A DNA stretch of 7,193 nt from Sphingobium sp. (GCA_020051025.1 JAGVJS010000090.1:1-7193); one strand, 5' to 3'; counted from the stretch's first letter, positions 1 to 5,297 are shown. The notes: generated by a model not told the origin, from the sequence alone. Made by a program: numbers and translations.

Positions 1-220
1 CTCCGAAGTGGAAGCGATCAACATCAAGCGCCGCGCCGCCTACACACAACTGGCCGGCCAGCGCGGCGTGACGGTACAGGATGTCGCCGCCGCCACCGGC
101 TGCCAGACGCTCAGCAACCGGGTGAAGCAGGGGCAGGTCTACCGCATCGGCGCCGGCGCCTGGCAAACCAAGGGCGCAGGCGCGATCGCACTGCCGGGAT
201 ATTGCGCGACCGCTGGCTGA
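1..220 (+). CDS. YdbL family protein (DUF1318), C-terminal part
   Basis: This is the 3' end of a gene that begins before the window; the reading frame is open from base 2 and ends in TGA at 218-220, leaving 72 residues. The visible sequence (VEAINIKRRAAYTQLAGQ..., then GVTVQDVAAATG and a closing NRVKQGQVYRIGAGAW) follows the pattern of E. coli YdbL (VERINEARKTSYQQLA..., VSVDDVA..., GEYVQ...GKW). YdbL/DUF1318 proteins are small periplasmic proteins. In E. coli, ydbL lies with ydbH and ynbE, which form an AsmA-like bridge for phospholipid transport to the outer membrane, and YdbL modulates that complex. A GTG at 8 is in frame but is an internal codon, not the start. The signal peptide and any ydbH/ynbE neighbours would lie to the left, outside the window. 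The family call is by remembered sequence pattern; the role is inferred from the family. Confidence 0.8.
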   Translation, partial: SEVEAINIKRRAAYTQLAGQRGVTVQDVAAATGCQTLSNRVKQGQVYRIGAGAWQTKGAGAIALPGYCATAG

Positions 221-243
221 ACGGCGCAGGATAGAGAATGAAG

Positions 244-278
244 AAAAGGCGCGGTGGCCCAGCTACCGTGCCTTTTTT
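244..278 (+). terminator. Rho-independent terminator after the ydbL-like gene
   Basis: The left arm AAAAGGCGCGGT (244-255) pairs with ACCGTGCCTTTT (265-276) with a single G-U wobble. Two more possible pairs inside leave a small loop. The stem runs directly into a T tract (273-278, then GTTATT). It begins 24 bases after the stop codon of the ydbL-like gene, so it should end that transcript. The A-rich left edge means it could also work weakly in the other direction. Confidence 0.85.
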
Positions 279-415
279 GTTATTCGTAGCGGCGGTAGCG
301 GGATGTCTTAGGGCGACCAGTTTTCGCAGTTCAGAGTAGCGTTCGTTGGTCGCCATTGCTGACGTGCTTGGTTGATGGCACGATCATATTTATGGCGGAA
401 GGGGCGCGTGATCGT

Positions 416-538
416 ATGTTCAATAGGAAGTCGTTGGCATATTTTGGCATTGCCCTCCTCTGCCTCGCTGGCCTCGTGCAAGCGTGGGTCTTTAAGGGCA
501 GCATTGGCCGATGTGGGTTTGGCTTCCGCTGCTGGTGA
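416..538 (+). pseudogene. Possible frame-shifted N-terminal piece of the membrane protein gene at 511-780
   Basis: An open frame from ATG 416 encodes about 40 residues (MFNRKSLAYFGIALL...) with one clear hydrophobic helix (LAYFGIALLCLAGLVQAWVF, residues 7-26). It then runs past the start of the next frame and ends at TGA 536-538 in an unconvincing tail (GRCGFGFRCW). A GGAAGGGG run at 397-404 could be its ribosome binding site, at a longish spacing of 11. The next open frame (511-780) begins within its tail and continues with more membrane helices. The simplest reading is one membrane protein of about 120 residues broken by a single-base indel between about 496 and 538. Two short overlapping genes, or no gene at all, are also possible. 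I recognise no family. Confidence 0.3.
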
Positions 539-780
539 TTGGACTAGGATCGCTGTGGGTGCTCCATGATCCGCCTGATCCGAAGGCAAAAGCCTTTGAT
601 TTTAACCCTCGACGCGGCGCATTTTGCTTCCTTGCCGGGTTTGTCATTTTCCCAATCGTAGCAGTCATCAACGCGATTTTTGGTGCTGATCTGTCGATAG
701 CTTCGATGGCTGGGTTCACCCTAATTGGATCGTGCTTCGCTGGGATAGCGGGTACTTTCACCGAGCATATTGGCATTTGA
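511..780 (+). CDS. Small hypothetical membrane protein
   Basis: This is an 89-residue open frame with no family I recognise. It has about three hydrophobic stretches: residues 2-18 (WVWLPLLVIGLGSLWVL), 37-57 (FCFLAGFVIFPIVAVINAIFG) and 66-83. A short polar loop (HDPPDPKAKAFDFNPRRG) separates the first two, which looks like a genuine inner-membrane protein rather than a chance frame. The ATG has only a weak AAGGG (494-498) at a spacing of 12, and the frame is closed by TAA at 493-495, so the true N-terminus may come from the preceding frame (416-538) if a frameshift separates them. Base composition is less GC-rich than in the atp or uvrC genes. It stands alone between a terminator and a REP element. 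The minus-strand frames over the same bases look like shadows. Confidence 0.5.
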   Translation: MWVWLPLLVIGLGSLWVLHDPPDPKAKAFDFNPRRGAFCFLAGFVIFPIVAVINAIFGADLSIASMAGFTLIGSCFAGIAGTFTEHIGI

Positions 781-869
781 GTCATAACGGTCGGCGAAGT
801 CAGCTTTAGCCATGGCGCAAACGGAAAGTAGCCCGTCCGCTTCCCACCCAATGTCGCCATCCACCCCAA

Positions 870-953
870 CGTCATCCCGGCCTTGAGCCGGGATCTCGCT
901 TCTTTTTCCTCGGCGCATAAAAAGCGGGATGCCGGATCAAGTCCGGCATGACG
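870..953. repeat. Inverted pair of REP-like palindromic units
   Basis: The left unit (870-908) begins CGTCATCCCGGCCTTGAGCC and runs into a T-rich end. The right unit (919-953) is its near-exact reverse complement, with about five mismatches over 35 bases. Each unit has its own palindrome: CCCGGC-CTTGA-GCCGGG at 876-892 and ATGCCGGA-TCAAG-TCCGGCAT at 929-949. Two head-to-head REP units like this form a BIME-type element that can fold into one long or two short hairpins. Units of the type GTCATCCCGGACTTGATCCGGGAT are, to my knowledge, common between genes in alphaproteobacteria. It lies 15 bases beyond the stop codon of the minus-strand arsR gene and could act as its terminator or 3' end stabiliser. 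No REP-associated transposase is present in the window. Confidence 0.8.
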
Positions 954-968
954 AAGAGGGCATACAAC

Positions 969-1283
969 TCATTCTCTCAATCCCGCCCCCCTTCGCTTCG
1001 GCCGCGCCTCCGCGATCCTTTGCGCTTCCCCACAATAAGGCGCCAGAAAACCGTATAACTGCCCCGTCAGCGCCTCGACCACCAGCGCATAGATCACATA
1101 TTGCCCGCGCTTCTGTTCCCGCACCACGCCGGCGGCTTTCAGCACCGCCAGATGCTTGGAAATGGACGGCATCGCCATCTCGAAATTGTCGGCAATCTCG
1201 CCCACGGTCATCGGCTCCACCGCCAGATATTCCAGGATGCGGCGGCGCGGTTCGGATGCCAGCGCCTTGAAGATCTTATCCAT
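969..1283 (-). CDS. ArsR/SmtB-family winged-helix transcriptional regulator
   Basis: This is a 104-residue protein, normal for the family. The N-terminus MDKIFKALASEPRRRILEYL is the classic opening helix of ArsR regulators. The helix-turn-helix follows: MTVGEIADNF (25-34), then the recognition helix in MPSISKHLAVLKAAGVV (38-54), and a beta-wing REQKRGQYVIYAL (55-67). The metal-binding ELCVCDL motif is absent and there is only one cysteine (C84), so it probably does not sense metals; it resembles the SdpR-like branch. The start at 1283 is set by the canonical N-terminus. The AGGA before it is too close to the ATG to be a normal ribosome binding site, which fits a leaderless mRNA. A 22-bp palindrome overlaps the start and predicted promoter, implying autorepression. 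The gene is divergent from atpI, and no target gene follows it; a REP pair lies just downstream. The regulated process and ligand are unknown. Confidence 0.9.
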   Translation of the reverse strand: MDKIFKALASEPRRRILEYLAVEPMTVGEIADNFEMAMPSISKHLAVLKAAGVVREQKRGQYVIYALVVEALTGQLYGFLAPYCGEAQRIAEARPKRRGAGLRE

Positions 1284-1304
1284 TCCTATTTAGCTAAATA
1301 GGAA
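1283..1304. promoter_or_regulatory. 22-bp perfect palindrome, likely ArsR operator
   Basis: The half-site TTCCTATTTAG (1283-1293) is followed directly by its exact reverse complement CTAAATAGGAA (1294-1304). AT-rich dyads with a TTTAG/CTAAA core are typical ArsR-family operators. The site includes the first base of the arsR start codon and the predicted -10 hexamer at its centre, so a bound dimer would block transcription of arsR. It lies about 68 bp upstream of the predicted atp -35 element, so direct repression of the atp operon is unlikely. Confidence 0.7.
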
Positions 1305-1319
1305 ATTACGTCAGCGCAA
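1291..1319 (-). promoter_or_regulatory. Predicted promoter of the arsR gene
   Basis: Read on the minus strand, a -35-like TTGCGC (1319-1314) is followed after 17 bases by TAGCTA (1296-1291), which is the centre of the palindrome. Only seven bases (AATAGGA) separate this -10 from the ATG, so transcription would begin at or next to the A of the start codon and give a leaderless mRNA. The hexamers are imperfect, so this is a prediction. Confidence 0.4.
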
Positions 1320-1371
1320 GCCCGCGCGCGCTTCTTGTCCGAAAGGCCGATTTTAGCCGCTTTTGTCGGGG

Positions 1372-1400
1372 TTGACACTTCATCCTCGCCTTCCTAGAGG
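1372..1400 (+). promoter_or_regulatory. Predicted promoter of the atp F0 operon
   Basis: A perfect -35 hexamer TTGACA (1372-1377) is followed after 17 bases by the weaker -10 TAGAGG (1395-1400). The predicted start near 1407 gives a leader of about 70 bases before atpI. It is the only good sigma-70-type signal between the divergent arsR gene and atpI. A 9-bp direct repeat CCTCGCCTT (1384-1392 and 1403-1411) flanks the -10. Confidence 0.5.
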
Positions 1401-1476
1401 GGCCTCGCCTTGACGGGTGCAGCCGCAAGCGCCATGCCGAACGCCACGGGCAGACAATGCCTGATGGAGATGATGC

Positions 1477-1800
1477 ATGGCAGCGGACACACCCGGACAG
1501 GACCAGGCGGGCGAGGACTCGCGGATCGCTTCCTTGGAGGAGCGGATCGCGCAGGCCGAGCATGTCGAGAAGGTCAGGCAGGGCGCCACGGAACAGGCCG
1601 CGGACGATGGGTCGCGGTTGGGGAACCGGGTGCTGGCGGAACTGATCGGCGGTCTTGTCGGTGGTGCGTTGATCGGCTGGGTTCTTGACCGGCTGTTCAA
1701 CACGACACCCTGGCTCCTGCTGGTTTTCCTCGGTCTTGGGATCGTGGCGGCCTTCAGGAACATCATCAGATTGACGACGACGAAGCCGCCCAAAGAATAA
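1477..1800 (+). CDS. atpI: ATP synthase protein I (AtpI/AtpZ family)
   Basis: This is a 107-residue protein with a charged, probably coiled N-terminal half (residues 1-50) followed by two membrane helices (about 52-70 and 78-94). The second half matches the AtpI/AtpZ signature: ELIGGLVGGALIGWVLDRLF, then TTPWLLLVFLGLGIVAAFRNIIR, with the conserved G-x-x-I/L-G-x-x-L-D and the P-x-L-L-x-F-L-x-L-G patterns. AtpI is not part of the finished enzyme; it helps assemble or stabilise the c-ring and has been linked to Mg2+ supply. The ATG is preceded by TGGAGA (1465-1470) at good spacing. It is the first gene of the operon, 48 bases before atpB, the usual place for atpI. Sequence conservation of this family is low, but position plus motif make the call secure. 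Confidence 0.92.
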   Translation: MAADTPGQDQAGEDSRIASLEERIAQAEHVEKVRQGATEQAADDGSRLGNRVLAELIGGLVGGALIGWVLDRLFNTTPWLLLVFLGLGIVAAFRNIIRLTTTKPPKE

Positions 1801-1848
1801 GGCAGCTTCGCTCCAAGTCCGAAGACATTAGGCGTTACAGGGGTCAAC

Positions 1849-2634
1849 GTGGCAGAATCCGGCAAAATCGATCCGATGCACCAGTTCGCTATCGAACCCC
1901 TGTTCGGTACGGATCACTGGTCGCTGGGCGGCTTCAACATCGCCTTCACCAACAGCGCGCTCTATATGGTGCTCGCCGCTGTGGTGCTATGGATCTTCGT
2001 GATCGGCGGCATGAAGCGTGAACTGGTCCCCGGTCGCTGGCAGATGGCGGTCGAATATATGACCGGCTTCATCAAGAACCTGCTGATCGCCAATATCGGC
2101 GACAAGGGCCGTAAGTACATCCCTTACGTCTTCTCGCTCTTCATGTTCATCTTGCTGGCGAACCTGCTGGGTCTGCTGCCGCTGGGTCTGGTTGGGCTTC
2201 ACCCCTTCACCTTCACCAGCCATTTCACGGCGACCGGCGTGCTGGCGATCATGAGCTTCTCGATCGTGCTGATCGTTGGCTTCTACAAGCATGGTTTCCA
2301 CTTCTTCTCGCTGTTCGTGCCGCACGGCACGCCGATCGCGATGGTGGTGCCGCTCTTCTTCATCGAACTCGTCTCCTTCATGGTGCGTCCGTTCAGCCTT
2401 GGCCTGCGACTGTTCGTCGCGATGACCGCTGGCCACGTGCTGCTGAAGGTGCTTGCAGGCTTCGTCATCAACAGCGCCAACGCCTCGCCGGCGCTGGGTC
2501 TGACCGTCGGCACTGCCAGCTTCATCCTGATGATCGGCATCAGCGCGCTGGAAATGCTGGTCGCGGTCATCCAGGCCTATGTGTTCGCGCTGCTGACTTC
2601 GGTTTATCTGAACGATGCCGAGAACCTGCACTAA
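1849..2634 (+). CDS. atpB: F0F1 ATP synthase subunit a
   Basis: Subunit a (261 residues) forms the two proton half-channels beside the c-ring in the inner membrane. Several hydrophobic helices are visible (about 33-53, 91-116, 127-146, 162-178, 180-207 and 217-250). The essential arginine is R187 in SLGLRLFVAMTAGH, equivalent to E. coli R210. H196 stands where E. coli has E219, and E235 (SALEMLVAVIQAYVF) where E. coli has H245; this Glu/His exchange is the arrangement known from mitochondria and many other bacteria. Q242 corresponds to E. coli Q252. The start is GTG at 1849, supported by AGGGG (1839-1843) six bases upstream. An internal ATG at 1876 would remove only nine residues but has no better ribosome binding site. 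It lies between atpI and atpE, as in other alphaproteobacterial F0 operons. Confidence 0.98.
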   Translation: MAESGKIDPMHQFAIEPLFGTDHWSLGGFNIAFTNSALYMVLAAVVLWIFVIGGMKRELVPGRWQMAVEYMTGFIKNLLIANIGDKGRKYIPYVFSLFMFILLANLLGLLPLGLVGLHPFTFTSHFTATGVLAIMSFSIVLIVGFYKHGFHFFSLFVPHGTPIAMVVPLFFIELVSFMVRPFSLGLRLFVAMTAGHVLLKVLAGFVINSANASPALGLTVGTASFILMIGISALEMLVAVIQAYVFALLTSVYLNDAENLH

Positions 2635-2689
2635 GTTTCACCTGAGAATTTCCTCAACTTTTATCTGATTTAACAAGGGAGTTTACGAC

Positions 2690-2917
2690 ATGGACGCAGA
2701 AGCCGCAAAGCTGCTCGGTGCTGGCCTGGCCGCAATCGGTGCGGGCATCGCTGCCCTCGGTGTGGGCAACGTGTTCAGCGCGTTCCTGGAAGGCGCGCTG
2801 CGCAATCCGGGCGCTGCCGACGGCCAGCAGGGTCGTCTGTTCATCGGTTTCGCCGCAGCGGAACTTCTGGGTCTGCTGGCGTTCGTTATCGCCATGATCC
2901 TGGTGTTCGTGGCCTAA
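2690..2917 (+). CDS. atpE: F0F1 ATP synthase subunit c
   Basis: This is a 75-residue hairpin of two membrane helices that oligomerises into the rotating c-ring. Helix 1 (about 8-32) is rich in Gly and Ala (GAGLAAIGAGIAALGVG), which allows tight packing. The polar loop carries R38-N39-P40, the alphaproteobacterial/mitochondrial form of the RQP loop that contacts F1. Helix 2 (about 50-74) carries the proton-binding carboxylate E58 in FAAAELLGLLAF. I see no Na+-binding set (no Gln in helix 1, no Glu-Ser pair), so it is proton-type. A near-ideal ribosome binding site AAGGGAG (2675-2681) lies 8 bases before the ATG, the strongest in the operon, in keeping with the need for many c copies per enzyme. 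The 55 bases before it carry only a weak TGAG/CTCA dyad. Confidence 0.98.
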   Translation: MDAEAAKLLGAGLAAIGAGIAALGVGNVFSAFLEGALRNPGAADGQQGRLFIGFAAAELLGLLAFVIAMILVFVA

Positions 2918-2929
2918 TCACGAAATTTA

Positions 2930-2971
2930 GGAGCGGGCAGGGCGGCGTCTTGCCGATATCCTGCCCGCTTC
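2930..2971 (+). other. Long stem-loop between atpE and atpF'
   Basis: AGCGGGCAGG (2932-2941) pairs perfectly with CCTGCCCGCT (2960-2969), extended outward by G-U and G-C to 12 pairs. A second small stem CGGC/GCCG (2943-2946 with 2952-2955) lies inside. It starts 12 bases after the atpE stop and is not followed by a T run, so it is not a classical terminator. A hairpin here could protect the 3' end of an atpI-B-E mRNA, or lower expression of the genes that follow, and so help set the excess of subunit c over b and b'. The structure is seen; the function is inferred. Confidence 0.6.
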
Positions 2972-3007
2972 CCTTATTGACCGCCCTCTGATCGGACGGA
3001 CCGTATA

Positions 3008-3502
3008 ATGCCTCAAATCGCGCAAATTGCCGAAACCTACTCCAGCCAGATATTCTGGTTGCTGCTGACCTTCGGCCTCGTCTTCTTCGTCATCGGCCTT
3101 GGCATGGTGCCCAAGGTTCAGGGCACGGCGGATGCGCGCGACGCGAAGATCAGCGGTGATCTGGACGCGGCGAAGGCCGCCTTCGCCCGCGCCGACGAAG
3201 CAGAAGCGGATTACCGCACCCGCGACGCCGCAAGCCGCACCGCCGCCCAGGCGACGCTGGCCAAGGCCAAGAGCGAAGCCGCCAAGGCTTCCGAAATTCG
3301 TCTCGCCGCTGCTGATGCAGAGGTCGCGACGAAGATCGCCGCCGCCGAAGCCCGGATCAAGGGTGCCAGCGAAGCGGCCATGGCAGAAATCGAAACCGTC
3401 GCCGCCGATGCGGCGCGCGACATGGTGGCTCGCATTTCCGGCGTGGAAGCGTCGGATGATGCAGCCCGCAACGCAGTAAAGGCGGCACTGGCCCATGGCT
3501 GA
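3008..3502 (+). CDS. atpF': F0F1 ATP synthase subunit b' (AtpF')
   Basis: This is a 164-residue peripheral-stalk subunit. It has a short N-terminus, one membrane helix (about 14-34, SQIFWLLLTFGLVFFVIGLGM) and then a long Ala/Glu/Lys-rich helical domain suited to a parallel coiled coil with subunit b, reaching to F1. The opening PQIAQIAETYSSQIFWL resembles the b' opening (PQ...FSSQLFWL), which distinguishes it from the second stalk gene downstream. Paired b and b' subunits are typical of alphaproteobacteria, cyanobacteria and chloroplasts. The start is preceded by a weak GGACGGA (2994-3000), weaker than that of atpE. Its last 8 bases overlap the start of atpF, so the two are probably translationally coupled and made in equal amounts. 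The soluble domain is unusually alanine-rich. Confidence 0.93.
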   Translation: MPQIAQIAETYSSQIFWLLLTFGLVFFVIGLGMVPKVQGTADARDAKISGDLDAAKAAFARADEAEADYRTRDAASRTAAQATLAKAKSEAAKASEIRLAAADAEVATKIAAAEARIKGASEAAMAEIETVAADAARDMVARISGVEASDDAARNAVKAALAHG

Positions 3503-4106
3503 GGCAGCATCCCATAGCGCAGCGGAGGTTCCGCACTTGAACCAGGCAATTCACAGCGAAGGCATGGAACCGGTCGGCACCGTCGCGCACGAAGGCGTCG
3601 AACCCCATACCGATCCCAAGGCGGTCGGCATGGACGCCACCGCCTGGGTCAGCCTGGCGATGGCCGCGTTCATCGTCATCCTGCTGGTCAAGAAGGTGCC
3701 CGCCCTGATCGGTGGCGCGCTGGACGGTCGGATCGCCCAGATCAAGGCGCAACTGGCCGAAGCGTCGAAGCTGCGCGCCGAAGCCGAAGCGCTCAAGGGC
3801 GAATATGAAGCCAAGCTGGCCGCCGCGGCTGGCGAAGCCGATGCCATGCGCAAGGCGGCCGAGCATGAAGCCGAAGGGCTGATCGCCGACGCCAAGGTCC
3901 ATGCCGAAGATTTGGTCGCCCGTCGTCAGAAGATGGCGGAAGACAAGATCGGCGCCGCCGAACGTGCCGCCATCGCCGGCATCCGAGCCAGGGCAGTCAA
4001 CGCGGCGACCACCGCCGCCGCCGCCCTGATCGCCCAGGGCCATGACGCCAAGGCCGACAAGGCACTGGTCGATGGCGCGATTGCGGGTCTCGGCACGATC
4101 AACTGA
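3495..4106 (+). CDS. atpF: F0F1 ATP synthase subunit b, with N-terminal extension
   Basis: At 203 residues it is longer than the usual b of about 156-165. The standard part begins near residue 46: MDATAWVSLAMAAFIVILLV is the membrane helix (about 48-66), followed by KKVPALIGGALDGRIAQIKAQL, the typical b-subunit helix that pairs with b' in the stalk. Before it lies an extension of about 45 residues rich in His, Glu and Ala (H7, H14, H20, H32, H38) with no signal peptide; topologically it should lie on the periplasmic side. The ATG at 3495 sits inside the 3' end of atpF' (8-base overlap). An in-frame ATG at 3630 (residue M46) has AAGG seven bases upstream and would give a normal-length b of 158 residues, so the long form is not proven. 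It is the last gene of the operon, followed by a terminator; the F1 genes are not in the window. Confidence 0.93.
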   Translation: MAEAASHSAAEVPHLNQAIHSEGMEPVGTVAHEGVEPHTDPKAVGMDATAWVSLAMAAFIVILLVKKVPALIGGALDGRIAQIKAQLAEASKLRAEAEALKGEYEAKLAAAAGEADAMRKAAEHEAEGLIADAKVHAEDLVARRQKMAEDKIGAAERAAIAGIRARAVNAATTAAAALIAQGHDAKADKALVDGAIAGLGTIN

Positions 4107-4124
4107 TCGGATCAGACGGAATAT

Positions 4125-4161
4125 AAAAAGGGCCGGTGCGCACGTCGCACCAGCCCTTTTT
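4125..4161. terminator. Bidirectional intrinsic terminator between atpF and the alcohol dehydrogenase gene
   Basis: AAAAAGGGC (4125-4133) pairs with GCCCTTTTT (4153-4161). Inside it GGTGCG (4135-4140) pairs with CGCACC (4146-4151), with one C/A mismatch between the two stems and a five-base loop. The stem is flanked by an A run on the left and a T run on the right, so it can stop transcription from both sides. It lies 18 bases after the atpF stop and 39 bases from the end of the convergent adh gene. Confidence 0.9.
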
Positions 4162-4200
4162 GTTTATCCTTCCCAAGCAGGCTTGGGGAGGAGACCTACC

Positions 4201-5253
4201 TCACGCCGCCAGCGTGGCGTTGTCGATCACGAAGCGATATTTGATGTCGCTCTTCTGCATCCGTGCATAGGCTGTTTCGATCTCCTGGATCGCGATCGTC
4301 TCGATCTCGGCAACGATGCCCTTATCGGCGCAGAAATCGAGCATCTCCTGCGTTTCCGCAATGCCGCCGATCAGCGACCCGGCGATCGACCGGCGCTTGA
4401 AGATCAAAGCCGCGACATTGGGCGACGGATGCGCATGTTCCGGCACGCCAACCAGCGTCATCGTCCCATTGAGCTTCAGCAGCGCGGTGAACGCATCCAG
4501 ATCATGGCTCGCCGCGACGGTGTTCAGGATGAAGTCGAAACTGGCCGCATGGGCCGCCATCTCGTCCGCATTGCGTGACACGACGACTTCGTCCGCGCCC
4601 AGATCCAATGCATCCTGCCGCTTGCTTTCGGATGTCGTGAACGCCACCACATGCGCGCCCAGCGCGTGCGCCAGCTTCACGCCCATATGGCCAAGCCCGC
4701 CAATGCCGACAATGCCGACCTTCTTGCCGGGGCCGGCCTGCCAGTGGCGCAGCGGCGACCAGGTGGTGATGCCCGCGCATAGCAGCGGCGCGACCGCTGC
4801 GAGTTGCTCCGGCGCATGGCTGATCTTCAGGACGAAATCGTCCTTGACGACGATGCTCTGCGCATAGCCGCCCAGCGTGTGACCGGGGGCATCTTCAGTC
4901 GCGCCATTATAGGTGCCGGTGAAGCCATTCTCGCAATATTGTTCCAGCCCTTCGTGGCATGACGCGCAGCTCTGGCAGCTGTCGACCATGCAGCCGACGC
5001 CGACCGTGTCGCCGACTTTGAACTTGCTCACATGGTCGCCAACGGCGGTGACATGGCCGACGATTTCGTGGCCGGGGACGCAGGGGTACAGCGTGCCGTC
5101 CCATTCGGAACGGACCTGGTGCAGGTCCGAATGGCAGACGCCGCAATAGGCGATCGCGATCTGCACATCATGTGCGCCAACGGCGCGGCGTTCGATATCG
5201 ATGGCTTCCAGCGGCTTGTCGGCCGCATACGCGCCATAGGCTTTTACGCTCAT
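4201..5253 (-). CDS. yahK: Zinc-dependent NADP(H) alcohol dehydrogenase / aldehyde reductase, YahK type
   Basis: This 350-residue cytoplasmic enzyme of the medium-chain dehydrogenase family (cinnamyl-alcohol-dehydrogenase branch) resembles E. coli YahK along its whole length (for example AYCGVCHSDLHQVRSEW, GHTLGGY, APLLCAGITT). Catalytic zinc ligands are C40, H62 (in GHE) and C159; structural zinc ligands are C93, C96, C99 and C107. The Rossmann fold is marked by GIGGLG (183-188). FTTSESKR (205-212) after the second strand is the pattern that favours NADPH. The family mainly reduces a wide range of aldehydes to alcohols, so a detoxification role is likely; the natural substrate cannot be read from the sequence. 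The start has AAAGGGA nine bases upstream. It stands alone, convergent with atpF and divergent from uvrC, with its own candidate promoter and operator. The gene symbol is by resemblance only. Confidence 0.93.
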   Translation of the reverse strand: MSVKAYGAYAADKPLEAIDIERRAVGAHDVQIAIAYCGVCHSDLHQVRSEWDGTLYPCVPGHEIVGHVTAVGDHVSKFKVGDTVGVGCMVDSCQSCASCHEGLEQYCENGFTGTYNGATEDAPGHTLGGYAQSIVVKDDFVLKISHAPEQLAAVAPLLCAGITTWSPLRHWQAGPGKKVGIVGIGGLGHMGVKLAHALGAHVVAFTTSESKRQDALDLGADEVVVSRNADEMAAHAASFDFILNTVAASHDLDAFTALLKLNGTMTLVGVPEHAHPSPNVAALIFKRRSIAGSLIGGIAETQEMLDFCADKGIVAEIETIAIQEIETAYARMQKSDIKYRFVIDNATLAA

Positions 5254-5297
5254 TGGGGTGTCCCTTTGATGCTGGTGGGTCGAATATCATGGAGGGG

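Noticed and set aside
492..875. Minus-strand open frame of 127 codons
   Set aside because: It covers the plus-strand membrane protein and runs into the REP region; its composition shows no domain, helix pattern or ribosome binding site that I can support.
1987..2631. Minus-strand open frame of 214 codons over atpB
   Set aside because: The translation is low-complexity (Gln, Asp, His, Arg-rich), the antisense mirror of a hydrophobic membrane gene.
2641..2660. TGAG/CTCA dyad between atpB and atpE as a regulatory hairpin
   Set aside because: Only four base pairs; not distinguishable from chance.
2977..3009. TTGACC (2977-2982) and TATAAT (3004-3009) before atpF' as an internal promoter
   Set aside because: The hexamers are 21 bases apart, too far for sigma-70, and the TATAAT overlaps the atpF' start codon.
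3357..4043. Minus-strand open frame of 228 codons over atpF'/atpF
   Set aside because: Gly-rich antisense shadow of the two Ala-rich stalk genes; no ribosome binding site or recognisable domain.
4103..4115. CTGATC-G-GATCAG palindrome over the atpF stop codon
   Set aside because: Short, and partly dictated by the stop codon; the strong terminator at 4125-4161 is enough to end the operon.
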